A stretch of DNA of 64,000 bases, from NCBI GenBank assembly GCA_905202595.1, contig CAJKSP010000006.1, positions 10,149-74,148 of the forward strand, written 5' to 3'. This stretch comes from an uncultured Sutterella sp. (GTDB lineage: Bacteria > Pseudomonadota > Gammaproteobacteria > Burkholderiales > Burkholderiaceae_F). The notes under the pieces were generated by a model. That model saw nothing but the letters and a program-made list of their open reading frames with translations, searched no databases and was not told the origin of the DNA. This document shows positions 39,515 to 49,577 of this stretch, piece by piece. Position numbers and translations under genes: made by a program. The number at the start of each line of letters is the position of its first letter. Position 1 is the stretch's first letter.

Positions 39515-40534
39515 TTATCGATCACGCTTAACTGTGAAGGACAACAAGTTTAGCAGACTTTCGCTGAAAATGGAAGAGGGAATTTTTGAAAGCGCTTGCT
39601 TTCCGCGTTCCAGCTCTTGTTCAGCTCGAGCCTTGCACCGGTCGAGAGCATTAGATGCTATCACAATGTGAGAGATTTTGTCAAAGTCTCCATTGCCTTG
39701 GTGAACGGCCTCATCAATGAGGGCGCGCTCTTCGGGAGCGGCGGTCTGGCGTGCATAGATGAGCGGCAGCGTCATCTTTCCCTCGCGCAGGTCGGCGCCC
39801 AAGTTCTTGCCGATGTCGGCGGCCACGCCCGTGTAGTCGAGGATGTCGTCGGCAATCTGGAACGCGTTGCCGAGCGCAAGCGCATAGTCGGCAACCGCTT
39901 CCTCGGCTTCGGGCGTGCAGTCGGCGATGGCGGCCGCCATGCGCGCAGCTGCTTCGAAGAGGCATGCGGTCTTGCGCTCGATCACTTTGAAGTAGCGCGC
40001 TTCGTCCACGAGCGGGTCGTGCGCGTTCACCATCTGGATCACTTCGCCTTCGGAGAGCGTGTTGGCTGCGTTGGCGAGCGCCTGCATGACGCGAAGGTTG
40101 CCCGCCTTCACCATCATCTGGAAGGAGCGCGTGTAGAGAAAGTCGCCGACCAGCACGGCTGCGCCGTTGCCCCAGCGGGCATTGGCCGTCGGACGGCCGC
40201 GGCGCATGTCGCTTTCATCGACGACGTCGTCGTGCATGAGCGTTGCCGTATGGAGCAGCTCGATCGTGGCGCCGAGATACTGGTGCAGCGTGCCTTCATA
40301 GCCGAGCGCGCGGCTGATGAGAATCAGAAGGGCCGGACGCAGGCGCTTGCCGCCTGCGCTCGTGATGTATTCGCTGATCTCGTGCATGCGGCTCACGTCG
40401 CTCGAGAGCTCCGCGCGGATGATGTCGTCTACCGCCTTCATGTCGGCGGCAATGGGCGCCAGAAGCTTGCGCACGAGCGCCTTGGGATCCGGCTGGTCCT
40501 GGACAGGCTGATTCTCGGCCATGATGGATTGCAT
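39515..40534 (-). CDS. ispB: Octaprenyl diphosphate synthase (trans-polyprenyl synthase)
   Basis: IspB makes the long isoprenoid side chain of ubiquinone or menaquinone from farnesyl diphosphate and isopentenyl diphosphate. The protein is 339 residues if started at ATG 40534 (335 from 40522). It has GGKRLRPALLIL, the first Asp-rich motif in LMHDDVVDESDMRRG and the second in FQIADDILDYTG. The small and hydrophobic residues upstream of the first motif fit a long-chain synthase. It is divergent from rplU, the standard proteobacterial arrangement. Confidence 0.95.
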   Translation of the reverse strand: MQSIMAENQPVQDQPDPKALVRKLLAPIAADMKAVDDIIRAELSSDVSRMHEISEYITSAGGKRLRPALLILISRALGYEGTLHQYLGATIELLHTATLMHDDVVDESDMRRGRPTANARWGNGAAVLVGDFLYTRSFQMMVKAGNLRVMQALANAANTLSEGEVIQMVNAHDPLVDEARYFKVIERKTACLFEAAARMAAAIADCTPEAEEAVADYALALGNAFQIADDILDYTGVAADIGKNLGADLREGKMTLPLIYARQTAAPEERALIDEAVHQGNGDFDKISHIVIASNALDRCKARAEQELERGKQALSKIPSSIFSESLLNLLSFTVKRDR

Positions 40535-40718
40535 TTTTATTTAGATGGGAAAAAGGAGGGTCGGCCCCGGCAGGCGTCGCATCGTCTGCTCTTCGGCCGC
40601 GCCTAAGTATATAAGCGCGGAAGCGGCCGCATTTCGGCGCGGCACCGCGTCGGCGCCGCTGCGCTCTTGGATGCGCGAACCGTCGGATAGCGCTCAGAAA
40701 ATTTTCTGCCCTTTGCGC
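40535..40718. promoter_or_regulatory. ispB-rplU divergent intergenic region, left part
   Basis: No gene was seen. A dyad CCGCGC...GCGCGG (about 40598-40620) encloses the AT-rich CTAAGTATATAA. On the minus strand this includes TATACT (40606-40611), a good -10 for ispB, but no convincing -35 sits 16-18 nt further up. A purine-rich AAAAAGGAGGG near 40550-40558 is on the plus strand and precedes no reading frame. Confidence 0.4.
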
Positions 40719-40747
40719 TTGACGGACTCGATGCGGCGCTTCATAAT
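40719..40747 (+). promoter_or_regulatory. Sigma-70 promoter of rplU-rpmA
   Basis: TTGACG (40719-40724) and CATAAT (40742-40747) are spaced exactly 17 nt. Predicted start near 40754 gives a leader of about 124 nt with two small hairpins (CCGGG/CCCGG at 40765-40780; CCGG/CCGG at 40787-40801), which might be an L21-responsive leader, though no known leader family was recognised. Confidence 0.85.
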
Positions 40748-40877
40748 GCTTCACTTTCCACGCACCGGGCGCGCTCCCGGCGGCTTCCGGACTTTCTCCG
40801 GGCGCACGAAGCGCGCCGAGTACAAAAAGGTTCCGCACAAGCCTTTCAGCAGAAGCGGAACGGCGAGGTTTACATAC

Positions 40878-41189
40878 ATGTACGCTATCATCAAGACGGG
40901 CGGTAAGCAGTACCGCGTCAGCGTCGGCGACAAGGTCAAGGTTGAACTCCTTGGCGCAGAAGCCGGCACCCAGGTCACCATCACCGACGTTCTCGCGGTG
41001 AGCGACGACAACGGCCTCAAGGTCGGCAAGCCCCTCGTTGAAGGCGCTTCCGTCACGGCGACGGTCGTCCGCAACGGCCGCAGCGACAAGGTCCGCATCT
41101 TCAAGTTCCGCCGCCGCAAGCACTCCATGAAGTCGGGCGGCCATCGCCAGGGCTTCGCCGAGATCCAGATCGACGCGATCAACGCCTAA
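40878..41189 (+). CDS. rplU: 50S ribosomal protein L21
   Basis: The 103-residue protein begins [20 protein letters not shown] and ends with the basic RNA-binding segment [18 protein letters not shown], both diagnostic for L21, a 23S rRNA-binding ribosomal protein. The frame opens upstream at 40545, but the promoter at 40719 and the family N-terminus fix the start at 40878. Operon rplU-rpmA with a 38-nt gap. Confidence 0.99.
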   Translation: MYAIIKTGGKQYRVSVGDKVKVELLGAEAGTQVTITDVLAVSDDNGLKVGKPLVEGASVTATVVRNGRSDKVRIFKFRRRKHSMKSGGHRQGFAEIQIDAINA

Positions 41190-41227
41190 TTTCCTCTTAT
41201 CACCCAGTTTTTTGAAGAGCAAGCAAA

Positions 41228-41491
41228 ATGGCACACAAGAAAGGCGGCGGCTCCACCCGCAACGGTCGTGATTCCCAGTCCAAGCGCCTCGGCGTCAAGG
41301 TGTTCGGCAATGCTGCCGTGAACGCCGGCGGCATCATCATCCGTCAGCGCGGCACGCAGTTCCACGCCGGCGACAATGTCGGCATGGGCAAGGACCACAC
41401 GCTGTTCGCTCTCGTCGACGGCGTCGTGCGCTTTGAAGTGAAGGGCGCTTTCCATCGGCACTACGTGCACGTCGTGCCGGCCGCCCTCTAA
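41228..41491 (+). CDS. rpmA: 50S ribosomal protein L27
   Basis: L27 reaches the peptidyl transferase centre with its N-terminal arm. The 87-residue protein starts [20 protein letters not shown] with the typical basic arm and no leader extension (unlike Firmicutes, where it is cleaved). [20 protein letters not shown] and the short C-terminus ending VHVVPAAL follow. It is followed by a terminator before obgE. Confidence 0.99.
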   Translation: MAHKKGGGSTRNGRDSQSKRLGVKVFGNAAVNAGGIIIRQRGTQFHAGDNVGMGKDHTLFALVDGVVRFEVKGAFHRHYVHVVPAAL

Positions 41492-41553
41492 TCATCTTCA
41501 GGCGCGGCTGGTCTGAGCGGCTGGCTTTCAGCCGGCCCTCGACCGAGCAGCAG

Positions 41554-41589
41554 GAGCCCAGTGCGGATTGCATTCGCCTGGGCTCTTTT
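41554..41589 (+). terminator. Terminator after rpmA
   Basis: GAGCCCAG / CTGGGCTC (41554-41561 and 41578-41585) with a 16-nt loop is followed by TTTT. A smaller hairpin (GGCTGGC/GCCGGCC, about 41519-41536) precedes it. Confidence 0.8.
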
Positions 41590-41669
41590 GCTGAGAAGCA
41601 GGCGCAAAGCCTGCGGCGGCGCTGCTGTGCAGCAGCGTCTCCAAAAAAGTTTCTTTTAACTGTCTCTGA

Positions 41670-42785
<1,116 letters not shown>

Positions 42786-42815
42786 CCGCCGGCGCAAGGG
42801 AGCGGCTGGTGCAGA

Positions 42816-42858
42816 AAAGCGGCGCAGAGCTTTGTCGGCTTTGCGCCGCTTTCTCTTT
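42816..42858 (+). terminator. Terminator between obgE and proB
   Basis: AAAGCGGCGCA / TGCGCCGCTTT (42816-42826 and 42842-42852), an 11-bp perfect stem with a 15-nt loop, is followed by CTCTTT. Confidence 0.85.
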
Positions 42859-43005
42859 GGCCTGCTGAGGCATTTCACTCAGCGCAGGTTGCGTTGGCGC
42901 AATCCCCGGCGAACGTTCGGGCGCGAAGCGCCCTCTGCGCAGGTAAGCTCAAAAGCAACGTCAACCTTAATCGGCAGCTTCGGCAAGAAGCCGCCTTTTT
43001 GAACC

Positions 43006-44124
43006 ATGACATCTTTGCTTCAGAATGCGCACCGCATCGTCGTTAAGGTGGGAAGCGCCTTGGTCACGAACGACGGCCGCGGCCTGGATGAATCGGCCAT
43101 CGAGCGCTGGGCGGCGCAGATTGCCTCGCTGAGGCGCATGGGCCGCGAAGTGATCCTCGTGAGCTCCGGCGCCATTGCCGAAGGCGTGCTGCGGCTCGGC
43201 TTCGAGAAGCGCCCGCAGCTCGTCTATGAGCTGCAGGCCTGTGCTGCCGTAGGCCAGATGGGCCTCGTGCAGGCCTATGAAACGCATTTCCGCTCGCACG
43301 GCATCGGCACGGCGCAGGTGCTTCTGACGCATCCGAATCTGGCAGACCGCGAGCAGTATCTCAATGCGCGCATGACGCTGCTCGAGCTGCTGCGCCTCGG
43401 CGTGGTTCCCGTCATCAACGAGAACGACACGATCGCCACCAACGAAATCAAGGTGGGCGACAACGACACGCTCGGCGCGTTGGTGACGAATCTTGTCGAG
43501 GCCGACTGCCTGGTGATCCTGACGGATCAGCGCGGTCTCTATACAGCTGATCCCCGCTCCAATCCGGCGGCGGAATTCGTCTCCGAGGCGGAGGCCGGCG
43601 ATCCGGCGCTCGAAAAGATGGCCGGCGGCGCGGCAAGCTCGCTTTCCAAGGGCGGCATGATCACCAAGATTCTGGCCGCCAAGCGGGCAGCCCGCTCAGG
43701 CGCCGGCACGATCATTGCGTCGGGCCGCGAGCCTGACGTGCTTGTGCGCCTTGCCGCAGGCGAGGCGATCGGCACGCATCTGCGGCCTGCTGCATCGAAG
43801 CTCCATGCGAGGAAGCAGTGGCTTGCCGATCAGCTCCGCGCTGCCGGGCGGCTCCTCCTGGATGAAGGCGCCGCCGCCGCGCTGGTCAGCCGTCACACTT
43901 CCCTTCTTCCGGTCGGCGTCAAAGGCGTCGAGGGTGAATTCAAGAAGGGCGAGCTTGTGGCCTGCATTGCGCCGGACGGACGAGAAATCGCCCGAGGCCT
44001 CATCAACTATTCGAGTGCGGATGCGCGCCGCATCTGCGGCTGCCACACGCCGGAAATCGAAGCGCGACTCGGCATGGCGGACCGTCTGGAGATGATCCAT
44101 CGCGACAATATGGTTGTGCTGTGA
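43006..44124 (+). CDS. proB: Glutamate 5-kinase
   Basis: ProB phosphorylates glutamate for proline synthesis and is normally feedback-inhibited by proline. The 372-residue protein has the amino-acid-kinase start [55 protein letters not shown], and the [17 protein letters not shown] segment. A C-terminal PUA domain covers about 275-360 (residues [20 protein letters not shown] onward). proA is not in the window. It starts 220 nt after obgE, beyond a terminator. Confidence 0.98.
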   Translation: MTSLLQNAHRIVVKVGSALVTNDGRGLDESAIERWAAQIASLRRMGREVILVSSGAIAEGVLRLGFEKRPQLVYELQACAAVGQMGLVQAYETHFRSHGIGTAQVLLTHPNLADREQYLNARMTLLELLRLGVVPVINENDTIATNEIKVGDNDTLGALVTNLVEADCLVILTDQRGLYTADPRSNPAAEFVSEAEAGDPALEKMAGGAASSLSKGGMITKILAAKRAARSGAGTIIASGREPDVLVRLAAGEAIGTHLRPAASKLHARKQWLADQLRAAGRLLLDEGAAAALVSRHTSLLPVGVKGVEGEFKKGELVACIAPDGREIARGLINYSSADARRICGCHTPEIEARLGMADRLEMIHRDNMVVL

Positions 44125-44270
44125 GGACCGAGAGCGCCGCGGCGTCCATGACGCTGCAGCGCAGGTAAAATCCGCATTCCCTTCGGCGTCTGCCGTCTGC
44201 TCGCGCTCAGCCTGAGCGATGGACGAGGCGCCTCGTTCTGCTTCAAGCAGTCAGAATTTTCATCAAAGCC

Positions 44271-44315
44271 GCAGCCGGCGCTTCTCTTAAGGAGAAGCGC
44301 CGGCTGCTCATTTTT
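44271..44315 (+). terminator. Very strong terminator-like hairpin abutting the sotB start
   Basis: A perfect 16-bp stem (arms 44271-44286 and 44292-44307, sequence GCAGCCGGCGCTTCTC and its complement) with loop TTAAG is followed by TCA and TTTTT (44311-44315). The sotB ATG is at 44323. It can terminate proB transcripts, but any promoter upstream of it would also be attenuated before sotB. Confidence 0.85.
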
Positions 44316-44322
44316 CTCCGCC

Positions 44323-45561
44323 ATGCTTCAGGACACTTCACAGCGGCCAGCCACAGGCTTTCGAGCCTGGATTCCAGTCATCGGCCTGGCCTTTGCCGCC
44401 TTCGTCTTCAATACCTCCGAGTTCCTTCCGGTCGGACTGCTGCCCGACATCGCGGAAGATCTCGGCGAAACCGTTTCCTTCACCGGTCTGGTCATTACGG
44501 GCTACGCCTGGGTGGTGGCGCTGATGTCGCTGCCGCTCACGCTGGCCACCGCCCGCTTTGAGCGCAAGAAGCTTCTGCTCGTGCTCATTGCGATCTTTGC
44601 GCTCTGCCACTTCGCCGTGATTCTGGCCGACTCCTTCGGCAAGCTGCTCGCCTGCCGCATCGGCGTCGCGCTCATGCACTCCGTCTTCTGGTCGATCATG
44701 ACGCCGCTGGCGGCAAGAATGGCGCCGAGAGGCAAGCGCGCGCTGGGACTTGCGGCGGTGATGGGCGGCACGATCGTCGCCACGGTTCTCGGCATGCCGA
44801 TCGGCACGAAGCTCGGTCAGATCTTCGGCTGGCAGGAGGCCTTCTTCATCATCGGCATCTTTGCCGCGATCCTCTTCGCCTTCATCTTCAAGGCGCTGCC
44901 GCTCTGCCCGTCCACGAAGGCGGGCAGCCTCAAGAGCCTGCCCGTCATTCTCAAGCGCCCGGCGCTTTGGGAGCTCTACATCATCACGGCCGTGACGATT
45001 CTCGGCCAGTTCACCTGCTACTCCTACATCACGCCGATTCTTTCGCACGTGGGCGGCATGGATGCGGGCTCGATCGTCGACATGCTCTTCGTCTTCGGCA
45101 TTGCGGGCATCATCGGCACGATCATCAGCTCGCGCACGGTCGACCGGTGGCTTTCGATCTCGCTTCTCGCGCCGCTGGTTCTGATGGCGCTTTCGCTCTC
45201 GTTTGTCAATGCCGCTTCGTCGCACTTTTGGACTTTTGCGGTGCTTGCAATCGTTTGGGGCGCCGCGACGACAGCCGTGTCGATGGCCTTTCAGACCGTC
45301 GTGCTCTCAGCGGCGCCTGATGCGGCCGACATCGCGGCGTCGCTCTATTCGGGCATTTTCAACATCGGCATCGGGGGCGGCGCCTTCCTCGGCAGCCAGA
45401 TTTCGAGCGCTTTCGGCTTCGCGCCCGTCGCTTATGCGGGTTCGGCGATTATTGCCGCTTCGGCCATTTTTGTGGCTGTCGTCTTGCTGAAGACCGGGCA
45501 TGCCGTGCTTGGCTGGGAGAGCCTGCCCAAAGCCAAGAGCGCCGCAACGCCAAACGACTGA
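44323..45561 (+). CDS. sotB: Sugar efflux transporter, SotB-type MFS
   Basis: A 412-residue MFS exporter with twelve membrane helices. Its sequence follows E. coli SotB (YdeA) closely in the signature segments: FNTSEFLPVGLLPDIAEDL, YAWVVALMSLPLTL, RIGVALMHSVFWSIMTPLA, ARMAPRGKRALGL, GSLKSLPVILKRPAL and ASLYSGIFNIGIGGGAFLG. SotB exports sugars such as arabinose or isopropyl-thiogalactoside; the physiological substrate here is unknown. There is no ribosome-binding site before the ATG and no alternative start close downstream; the hairpin at 44271-44315 ends 8 nt before it. Confidence 0.9.
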   Translation: MLQDTSQRPATGFRAWIPVIGLAFAAFVFNTSEFLPVGLLPDIAEDLGETVSFTGLVITGYAWVVALMSLPLTLATARFERKKLLLVLIAIFALCHFAVILADSFGKLLACRIGVALMHSVFWSIMTPLAARMAPRGKRALGLAAVMGGTIVATVLGMPIGTKLGQIFGWQEAFFIIGIFAAILFAFIFKALPLCPSTKAGSLKSLPVILKRPALWELYIITAVTILGQFTCYSYITPILSHVGGMDAGSIVDMLFVFGIAGIIGTIISSRTVDRWLSISLLAPLVLMALSLSFVNAASSHFWTFAVLAIVWGAATTAVSMAFQTVVLSAAPDAADIAASLYSGIFNIGIGGGAFLGSQISSAFGFAPVAYAGSAIIAASAIFVAVVLLKTGHAVLGWESLPKAKSAATPND

Positions 45562-45751
45562 GTTCAGGCGGCGCCCGCGCCGTCGCTTCGGATTTCGCGC
45601 GGGCGCTCAAGACGCGGAAGATGCCGCAGTCTTAAAATAAATTCCTTTTTGCGGCGCGGCCGCCGCGAGCGGAAGCTTTGATCTTCCGCGAAAGCGGCGC
45701 TTCGCGCCTTTTACATTCAACCGGATTCATCTCAGAGGAAGCACGAACGCT
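45562..45751 (+). promoter_or_regulatory. sotB-proS gap with a possible proS promoter and leader hairpins
   Basis: TAAAAT at 45633-45638 is a plausible -10 for proS, without a good -35 at the right spacing. Two hairpins follow in the leader: GCGGAAG/CTTCCGC (45669-45675 and 45683-45689), then a mini-hairpin GGCGC/GCGCC (45696-45700 and 45704-45708) followed by TTTT. A GC-rich hairpin (GCGCCCGCGC with GCGCGGGCGC, about 45571-45606) lies just after sotB. Confidence 0.4.
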
Positions 45752-47518
45752 ATGCGAGCCCGCTCCTTTTTTATTTCGACGCTGAAGGAAGCGCCGGCCG
45801 ATGCCGACGTCATCAGCCAGCAGTACATGATCCGCGCCGGCATGATCAAGAAGCTCGCGGCGGGCGTCTACACCTACATGCCGATGGGCCTGCGCGTCAT
45901 CCGCAAGATCGAAGACATCATCCGCGACGAAATGAACCGCGCGGGTGCGATCGAGCTGCTGATGCCGATGGTGCAGCCTGCCGAGCTTTGGCAGGAGACG
46001 GGCCGCTGGCAGAAGTACGGCCCGGAGTTGCTGCGCTTCAAGGACCGTCATGAGCGCGACTTTGTTCTCGCGCCGACGTCTGAAGAAGTCGTCACCGACA
46101 TCGCCCGTCAGGAAATCAAGAGCTGGCGTCAGATGCCCGTGAACTTCTATCACATCCAGACGAAGTTCCGCGACGAGCGCCGTCCCCGCTTCGGCGTGAT
46201 GCGCGGCCGCGAGTTCACGATGAAGGACGGCTATTCCTTCGATCGCGACGAAGCCTCTGCCGGGGTCGCCTACGACAAGATGTACGACGCCTATCAGCGG
46301 ATCTTCACGCGCTGCGGCCTGATGTTCCGTGCGGTTCGCGCCGACACGGGTGCGATCGGCGGCTCCCGCTCGCACGAATTCCAGGTGATCGCCAATGCGG
46401 GCGAAGACGTCATCGCCTACTGCCCGGATTCGGACTATGCGGCCAACATCGAGCTTGCGGCGGCTTCTTCAGTGCTGCCGGGCCGCGAGGCGCCCAAGGC
46501 CGAGATGAAGAAGATGGCGACGCCGGGCCGCGAAAAGTGCGAGCTCGTCGCCGACTATCTGGGCATTCCGCTGCTGTCCTGCATCAAGAGCGTCGTGCTT
46601 GCCGCCGACCGCACGAACGAGAAGGGCGAGCCGCTGCCCGCGAAGATCGTCCTCGTGCTCCTGCGCGCCGACCATGAGCTCAACGAAGTCAAGGCCGGCC
46701 GCATTCCGGAGCTTAAGGACGGCTTCCGCTTTGCAACGGACGAAGAAATTCTGCATGCCTTCGGCTCCAAGCCCGGCTACCTCGGGCCGGTCGGCCTCTC
46801 CGACGACGTGGCGGTTTATGCCGACCTGACAGCTGCCGACATGTCCGACTTCTGCTGCGGCGCCAACGAAGAGGGCTTCCATTTGACGGGCGTGAACTTC
46901 GGCCGCGATCTGCCCGAACCGGTGAAGATGGATCTGCGCAATGTCGTGGAAGGCGACCGTTCGCCGGACGGCAAGGGCGTGCTCAAGCTGCAGCGCGGCA
47001 TTGAAGTCGGCCACGTCTTCTTCCTCGGCACGCGCTACTCCGAGCCGATGAAGGCCGTGTTCCTTGATGAGAACGGCCAGCCGAAGCCGTTCCAGATGGG
47101 CTGCTACGGCATCGGCGTCACCCGCGTTGCGGGCGCTGCGATCGAGCAGTGCCACGATGACAAGGGCATCATTTGGCCCGAAGCCATTGCGCCTTTTGAA
47201 GCCGTGATCTGCCCGATGGGCTACAAGAAGAGCGAAGCGGTGCGCGAAGCGGCCGACAAGCTCTACGCCGAGCTGCAGGCGGCGGGCGTCGACGTCATTC
47301 TCGACGACCGCGACATGCGCCCGGGCGTGATGTTCGCCGAGTGGGAGCTGATCGGCGTGCCGCACCGCATCGTGGTGGGCGACCGCGGCCTCAAGACGGG
47401 CGAGCTCGAATACGTCAGCCGCCGCAGCCTTGACGAGAAGGTGATGGTGCCTGTGGCTGAAGCGGCCGCTTTCGTGAAGTCGAAGATCGACGAAGCGAAG
47501 GCGCACGGCGCGCACTAA
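45752..47518 (+). CDS. proS: Prolyl-tRNA synthetase
   Basis: ProS charges tRNA-Pro with proline. The 588-residue protein is of the bacterial type, with the class II core (motif 2 around [17 protein letters not shown], motif 3 near [10 protein letters not shown]), the inserted YbaK-like editing domain between motifs 2 and 3 (about 225-400, including [13 protein letters not shown] and [16 protein letters not shown]) and a C-terminal anticodon-binding domain ([21 protein letters not shown]). The editing insert removes mischarged alanine. It is flanked by its own terminator. Confidence 0.98.
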   Translation: MRARSFFISTLKEAPADADVISQQYMIRAGMIKKLAAGVYTYMPMGLRVIRKIEDIIRDEMNRAGAIELLMPMVQPAELWQETGRWQKYGPELLRFKDRHERDFVLAPTSEEVVTDIARQEIKSWRQMPVNFYHIQTKFRDERRPRFGVMRGREFTMKDGYSFDRDEASAGVAYDKMYDAYQRIFTRCGLMFRAVRADTGAIGGSRSHEFQVIANAGEDVIAYCPDSDYAANIELAAASSVLPGREAPKAEMKKMATPGREKCELVADYLGIPLLSCIKSVVLAADRTNEKGEPLPAKIVLVLLRADHELNEVKAGRIPELKDGFRFATDEEILHAFGSKPGYLGPVGLSDDVAVYADLTAADMSDFCCGANEEGFHLTGVNFGRDLPEPVKMDLRNVVEGDRSPDGKGVLKLQRGIEVGHVFFLGTRYSEPMKAVFLDENGQPKPFQMGCYGIGVTRVAGAAIEQCHDDKGIIWPEAIAPFEAVICPMGYKKSEAVREAADKLYAELQAAGVDVILDDRDMRPGVMFAEWELIGVPHRIVVGDRGLKTGELEYVSRRSLDEKVMVPVAEAAAFVKSKIDEAKAHGAH

Positions 47519-47540
47519 GCCAGCGCTGTCACGCCGTCCG

Positions 47541-47587
47541 AGCGCCGCGCGCTTCTTCCTGGAGGAAAGCGTGCGGCGCTTTTTTTC
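47541..47587 (+). terminator. Terminator after proS
   Basis: AGCGCCGC...CGCTT pairs with AAGCG...GCGGCGCT (47541-47554 and 47567-47580, one mismatch), followed by seven T. Confidence 0.9.
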
Positions 47588-47601
47588 TGTCGGCGCCGTC
47601 C

Positions 47602-47644
47602 GTAAAAAGAAAGGCCTGAAGCGCTTTCAGCGCTTCAGGCCTTT
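47602..47644 (-). terminator. Terminator after tolA
   Basis: A perfect 16-bp palindromic stem (arms 47610-47625 and 47629-47644, 3-nt loop) is followed on the minus strand by CTTTTTACG. It lies 22 nt past the tolA stop and closes the ybgC-tolQRA transcript. Confidence 0.9.
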
Positions 47645-47665
47645 GAGCAGAGTATCCCGCAGCGG

Positions 47666-49120
47666 CTAGTTGCCGTCGACGGGGTCGAAGGAGAGTTCAA
47701 GCTCCCGAGGCGGCTGGCGGTCGCGCGGCGCAGGCGGGAACGGATTGCAGAGGCGGATGGCGCGCTCGACGGCAAGGTCGTAGGCCGGCAGCCCCGACTT
47801 CTTCACCTGTATCGGATCGCCCACCCGCTCGCCCGTCGGCAGCAGCTGCACGCGGTAGACGGCTTGGTACTGGCCGCGCTTGATAGTTGCAGGCACGTCG
47901 AAGACGATCTTCGGCCGCACGCAGGCGATGACCTGCGAGGTATAGCGGGCGAGCGCCGTGCCCGAAAGGATGCGGCGGTAGTTCCTTGGATCGCCCTTCG
48001 TTGTGCCGGATCGGGTGGCGTTGGGATCGACGCTTGCGGCAATGCGGGCGAGCTCTTCCTGACGCATCGCCTGCGCGATGCGCTGGCGGCGCTCTGCTTC
48101 CGCCTTGCGGGCGGCTGCGGCCTTCTTTTCCTGTTCGATGCGTTCGGCTTCCTGACGCTTAAGCTCTTCGGCGACGCGCTGGGCTTCGGCCTGCGCTTCG
48201 GCGCGAGCCTTGGCTTCTGCTGCTTCAGCGGCCTGGCGTGCGCGCTCCGCCTCTTCGGCCTGACGCTTTTCTTCAGCGAGGCGCGCTTCTTCTGCCTTCT
48301 GCGCCTCCTCGGCTCGGCGGGCTTCCTCTTCAGCGCGGGCGGCTTCCTCAGCTTGACGCTTTTCTTCCGCTAGGCGCTCCGCCTCCTGACGCGCTTCTTC
48401 TGCGCGGCGGGCCTCTTCAGCCTTGCGCGCCTCTTCGGCCTTGCGGGCTTCTTCAGCAAGACGCTCCTGGGCGAGGCGCTCCTCTTCAAGGCGGCGCTCT
48501 TCTTCGAGCTGGCGCTGACGTTCAGCTTCAATGGCTTCCTCGCGGGCGCGCTGAATCTCTTCGGCGCGGGCGCGTTCCTGCGCGAGGCGTTCGCTTTCGG
48601 CGCGTCTCGCTTCTTCTTCCTCCTGCACCTGGCGGGCGACCTTTTCCGCCTCGATGCGGCGGGCTTCGGCTTCTTCTGCAGCTCGGCGGGCCTCTTCAGC
48701 CTTGGCGGCCTCTTCGGCCTGACGCTGCGCTTCGGCGCGCGCGGCGGCTTCTGCCTCAGCCTTGGCCTGAAGCTCTTCAGGCGTCGGGCCCGGCGGGGGC
48801 GGCGGCGGTTCAGGCGCCGACTCCTCAGGCTGAGGCTCCGGCTCCTGAGGCTCGGGTGCGGCTTCAGGCGTCTTTTCGGGCGGCGTCTCCGGCTGCTTTT
48901 CTGCAACGCCCTCTGGATTCATGCCGCCCGAAATGTCTTCAGGCGCCCAGAGCTCGGCGTAGACAGGCTGCTCGCTCGTGTTCCACTGCATCGCCGAGAA
49001 GAGTCCGACGACGAGGAGTGCGTGGACAGCCGCAGAAAGCGCTGCCGCGGGAACGGTGTCGCGGCGGTCTTCCCGCTCGTAGATCTGTTCAATGCCTTGA
49101 TCGGCGTTTTTCTGCTTCAT
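47666..49120 (-). CDS. tolA: Cell envelope integrity protein TolA
   Basis: TolA spans the periplasm and links TolQR energy to Pal/TolB at the outer membrane during division. The 484-residue protein has an N-terminal membrane helix (about 24-43, AALSAAVHALLVVGLFSAM) and a Pro/Glu-rich stretch (about 65-110). A long Ala/Glu/Arg helical domain covers about 112-370, and a compact C-terminal domain (about 390-484, with CVRPKIVFDVP and LPAYDLAVERAIRLCNPFP) binds partners. It begins 22 nt after tolR. tolB and pal do not follow; a terminator does. Confidence 0.95.
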   Translation of the reverse strand: MKQKNADQGIEQIYEREDRRDTVPAAALSAAVHALLVVGLFSAMQWNTSEQPVYAELWAPEDISGGMNPEGVAEKQPETPPEKTPEAAPEPQEPEPQPEESAPEPPPPPPGPTPEELQAKAEAEAAARAEAQRQAEEAAKAEEARRAAEEAEARRIEAEKVARQVQEEEEARRAESERLAQERARAEEIQRAREEAIEAERQRQLEEERRLEEERLAQERLAEEARKAEEARKAEEARRAEEARQEAERLAEEKRQAEEAARAEEEARRAEEAQKAEEARLAEEKRQAEEAERARQAAEAAEAKARAEAQAEAQRVAEELKRQEAERIEQEKKAAAARKAEAERRQRIAQAMRQEELARIAASVDPNATRSGTTKGDPRNYRRILSGTALARYTSQVIACVRPKIVFDVPATIKRGQYQAVYRVQLLPTGERVGDPIQVKKSGLPAYDLAVERAIRLCNPFPPAPRDRQPPRELELSFDPVDGN

Positions 49121-49142
49121 GACGAGGACTCGGCAGACGGAA

Positions 49143-49574
49143 TCACTTGGCGGCGGCCGAGCGCTCGATGCGCAGCGACAGCCCCACGCGCTTCACATCT
49201 GCGCTTTGCAGCTGCTTCATGACGTTCACCACATCTTCGTAGCGCACGTCCTTGTCGGCGGCGATGACGACCGGCAGATCGGGATTGCCCGCCTGCGCCG
49301 TGCGCACGGCGCCCACAAGGCTCGGCATGTCGACTGCCTGCATGTCGCGGCCGTTGCGCATCGACATGCGGCCGTCCGGGTAGACGATCACTTCGATCAG
49401 CTGTTCGGGCGCTTTCGACGCCTTGTTGACCGAGGGCAGATTCACAACGCTCGGATTCACGAAAGGCGCCGCCACCATCAGAATCACGACGAGCACGAGC
49501 ATCACGTCGATGTAGGGCACGACGTTGATTTCTGCCATGAGGCCGCGGCGCTGGACATTCTTTCTAAGAGCCAT
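49143..49574 (-). CDS. tolR: Tol-Pal system protein TolR (ExbD family)
   Basis: TolR is the inner-membrane stator partner of TolQ in the proton-driven motor. The 143-residue protein has a single helix (about 20-38, YIDVMLVLVVILMVAAPF) with the proton-path Asp in VVPYIDVMLVLV, and a periplasmic domain with VVIAADKDVRYEDVVNVMKQL typical of ExbD/TolR. It begins 3 nt after tolQ. Confidence 0.97.
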   Translation of the reverse strand: MALRKNVQRRGLMAEINVVPYIDVMLVLVVILMVAAPFVNPSVVNLPSVNKASKAPEQLIEVIVYPDGRMSMRNGRDMQAVDMPSLVGAVRTAQAGNPDLPVVIAADKDVRYEDVVNVMKQLQSADVKRVGLSLRIERSAAAK

Positions 49575-49577
49575 GAG

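Noticed and set aside
48040..48800. Repeated Ala/Glu-rich DNA in tolA considered as a tandem repeat element
   Set aside because: It is the normal heptad-like helical domain of TolA; units are irregular at DNA level.
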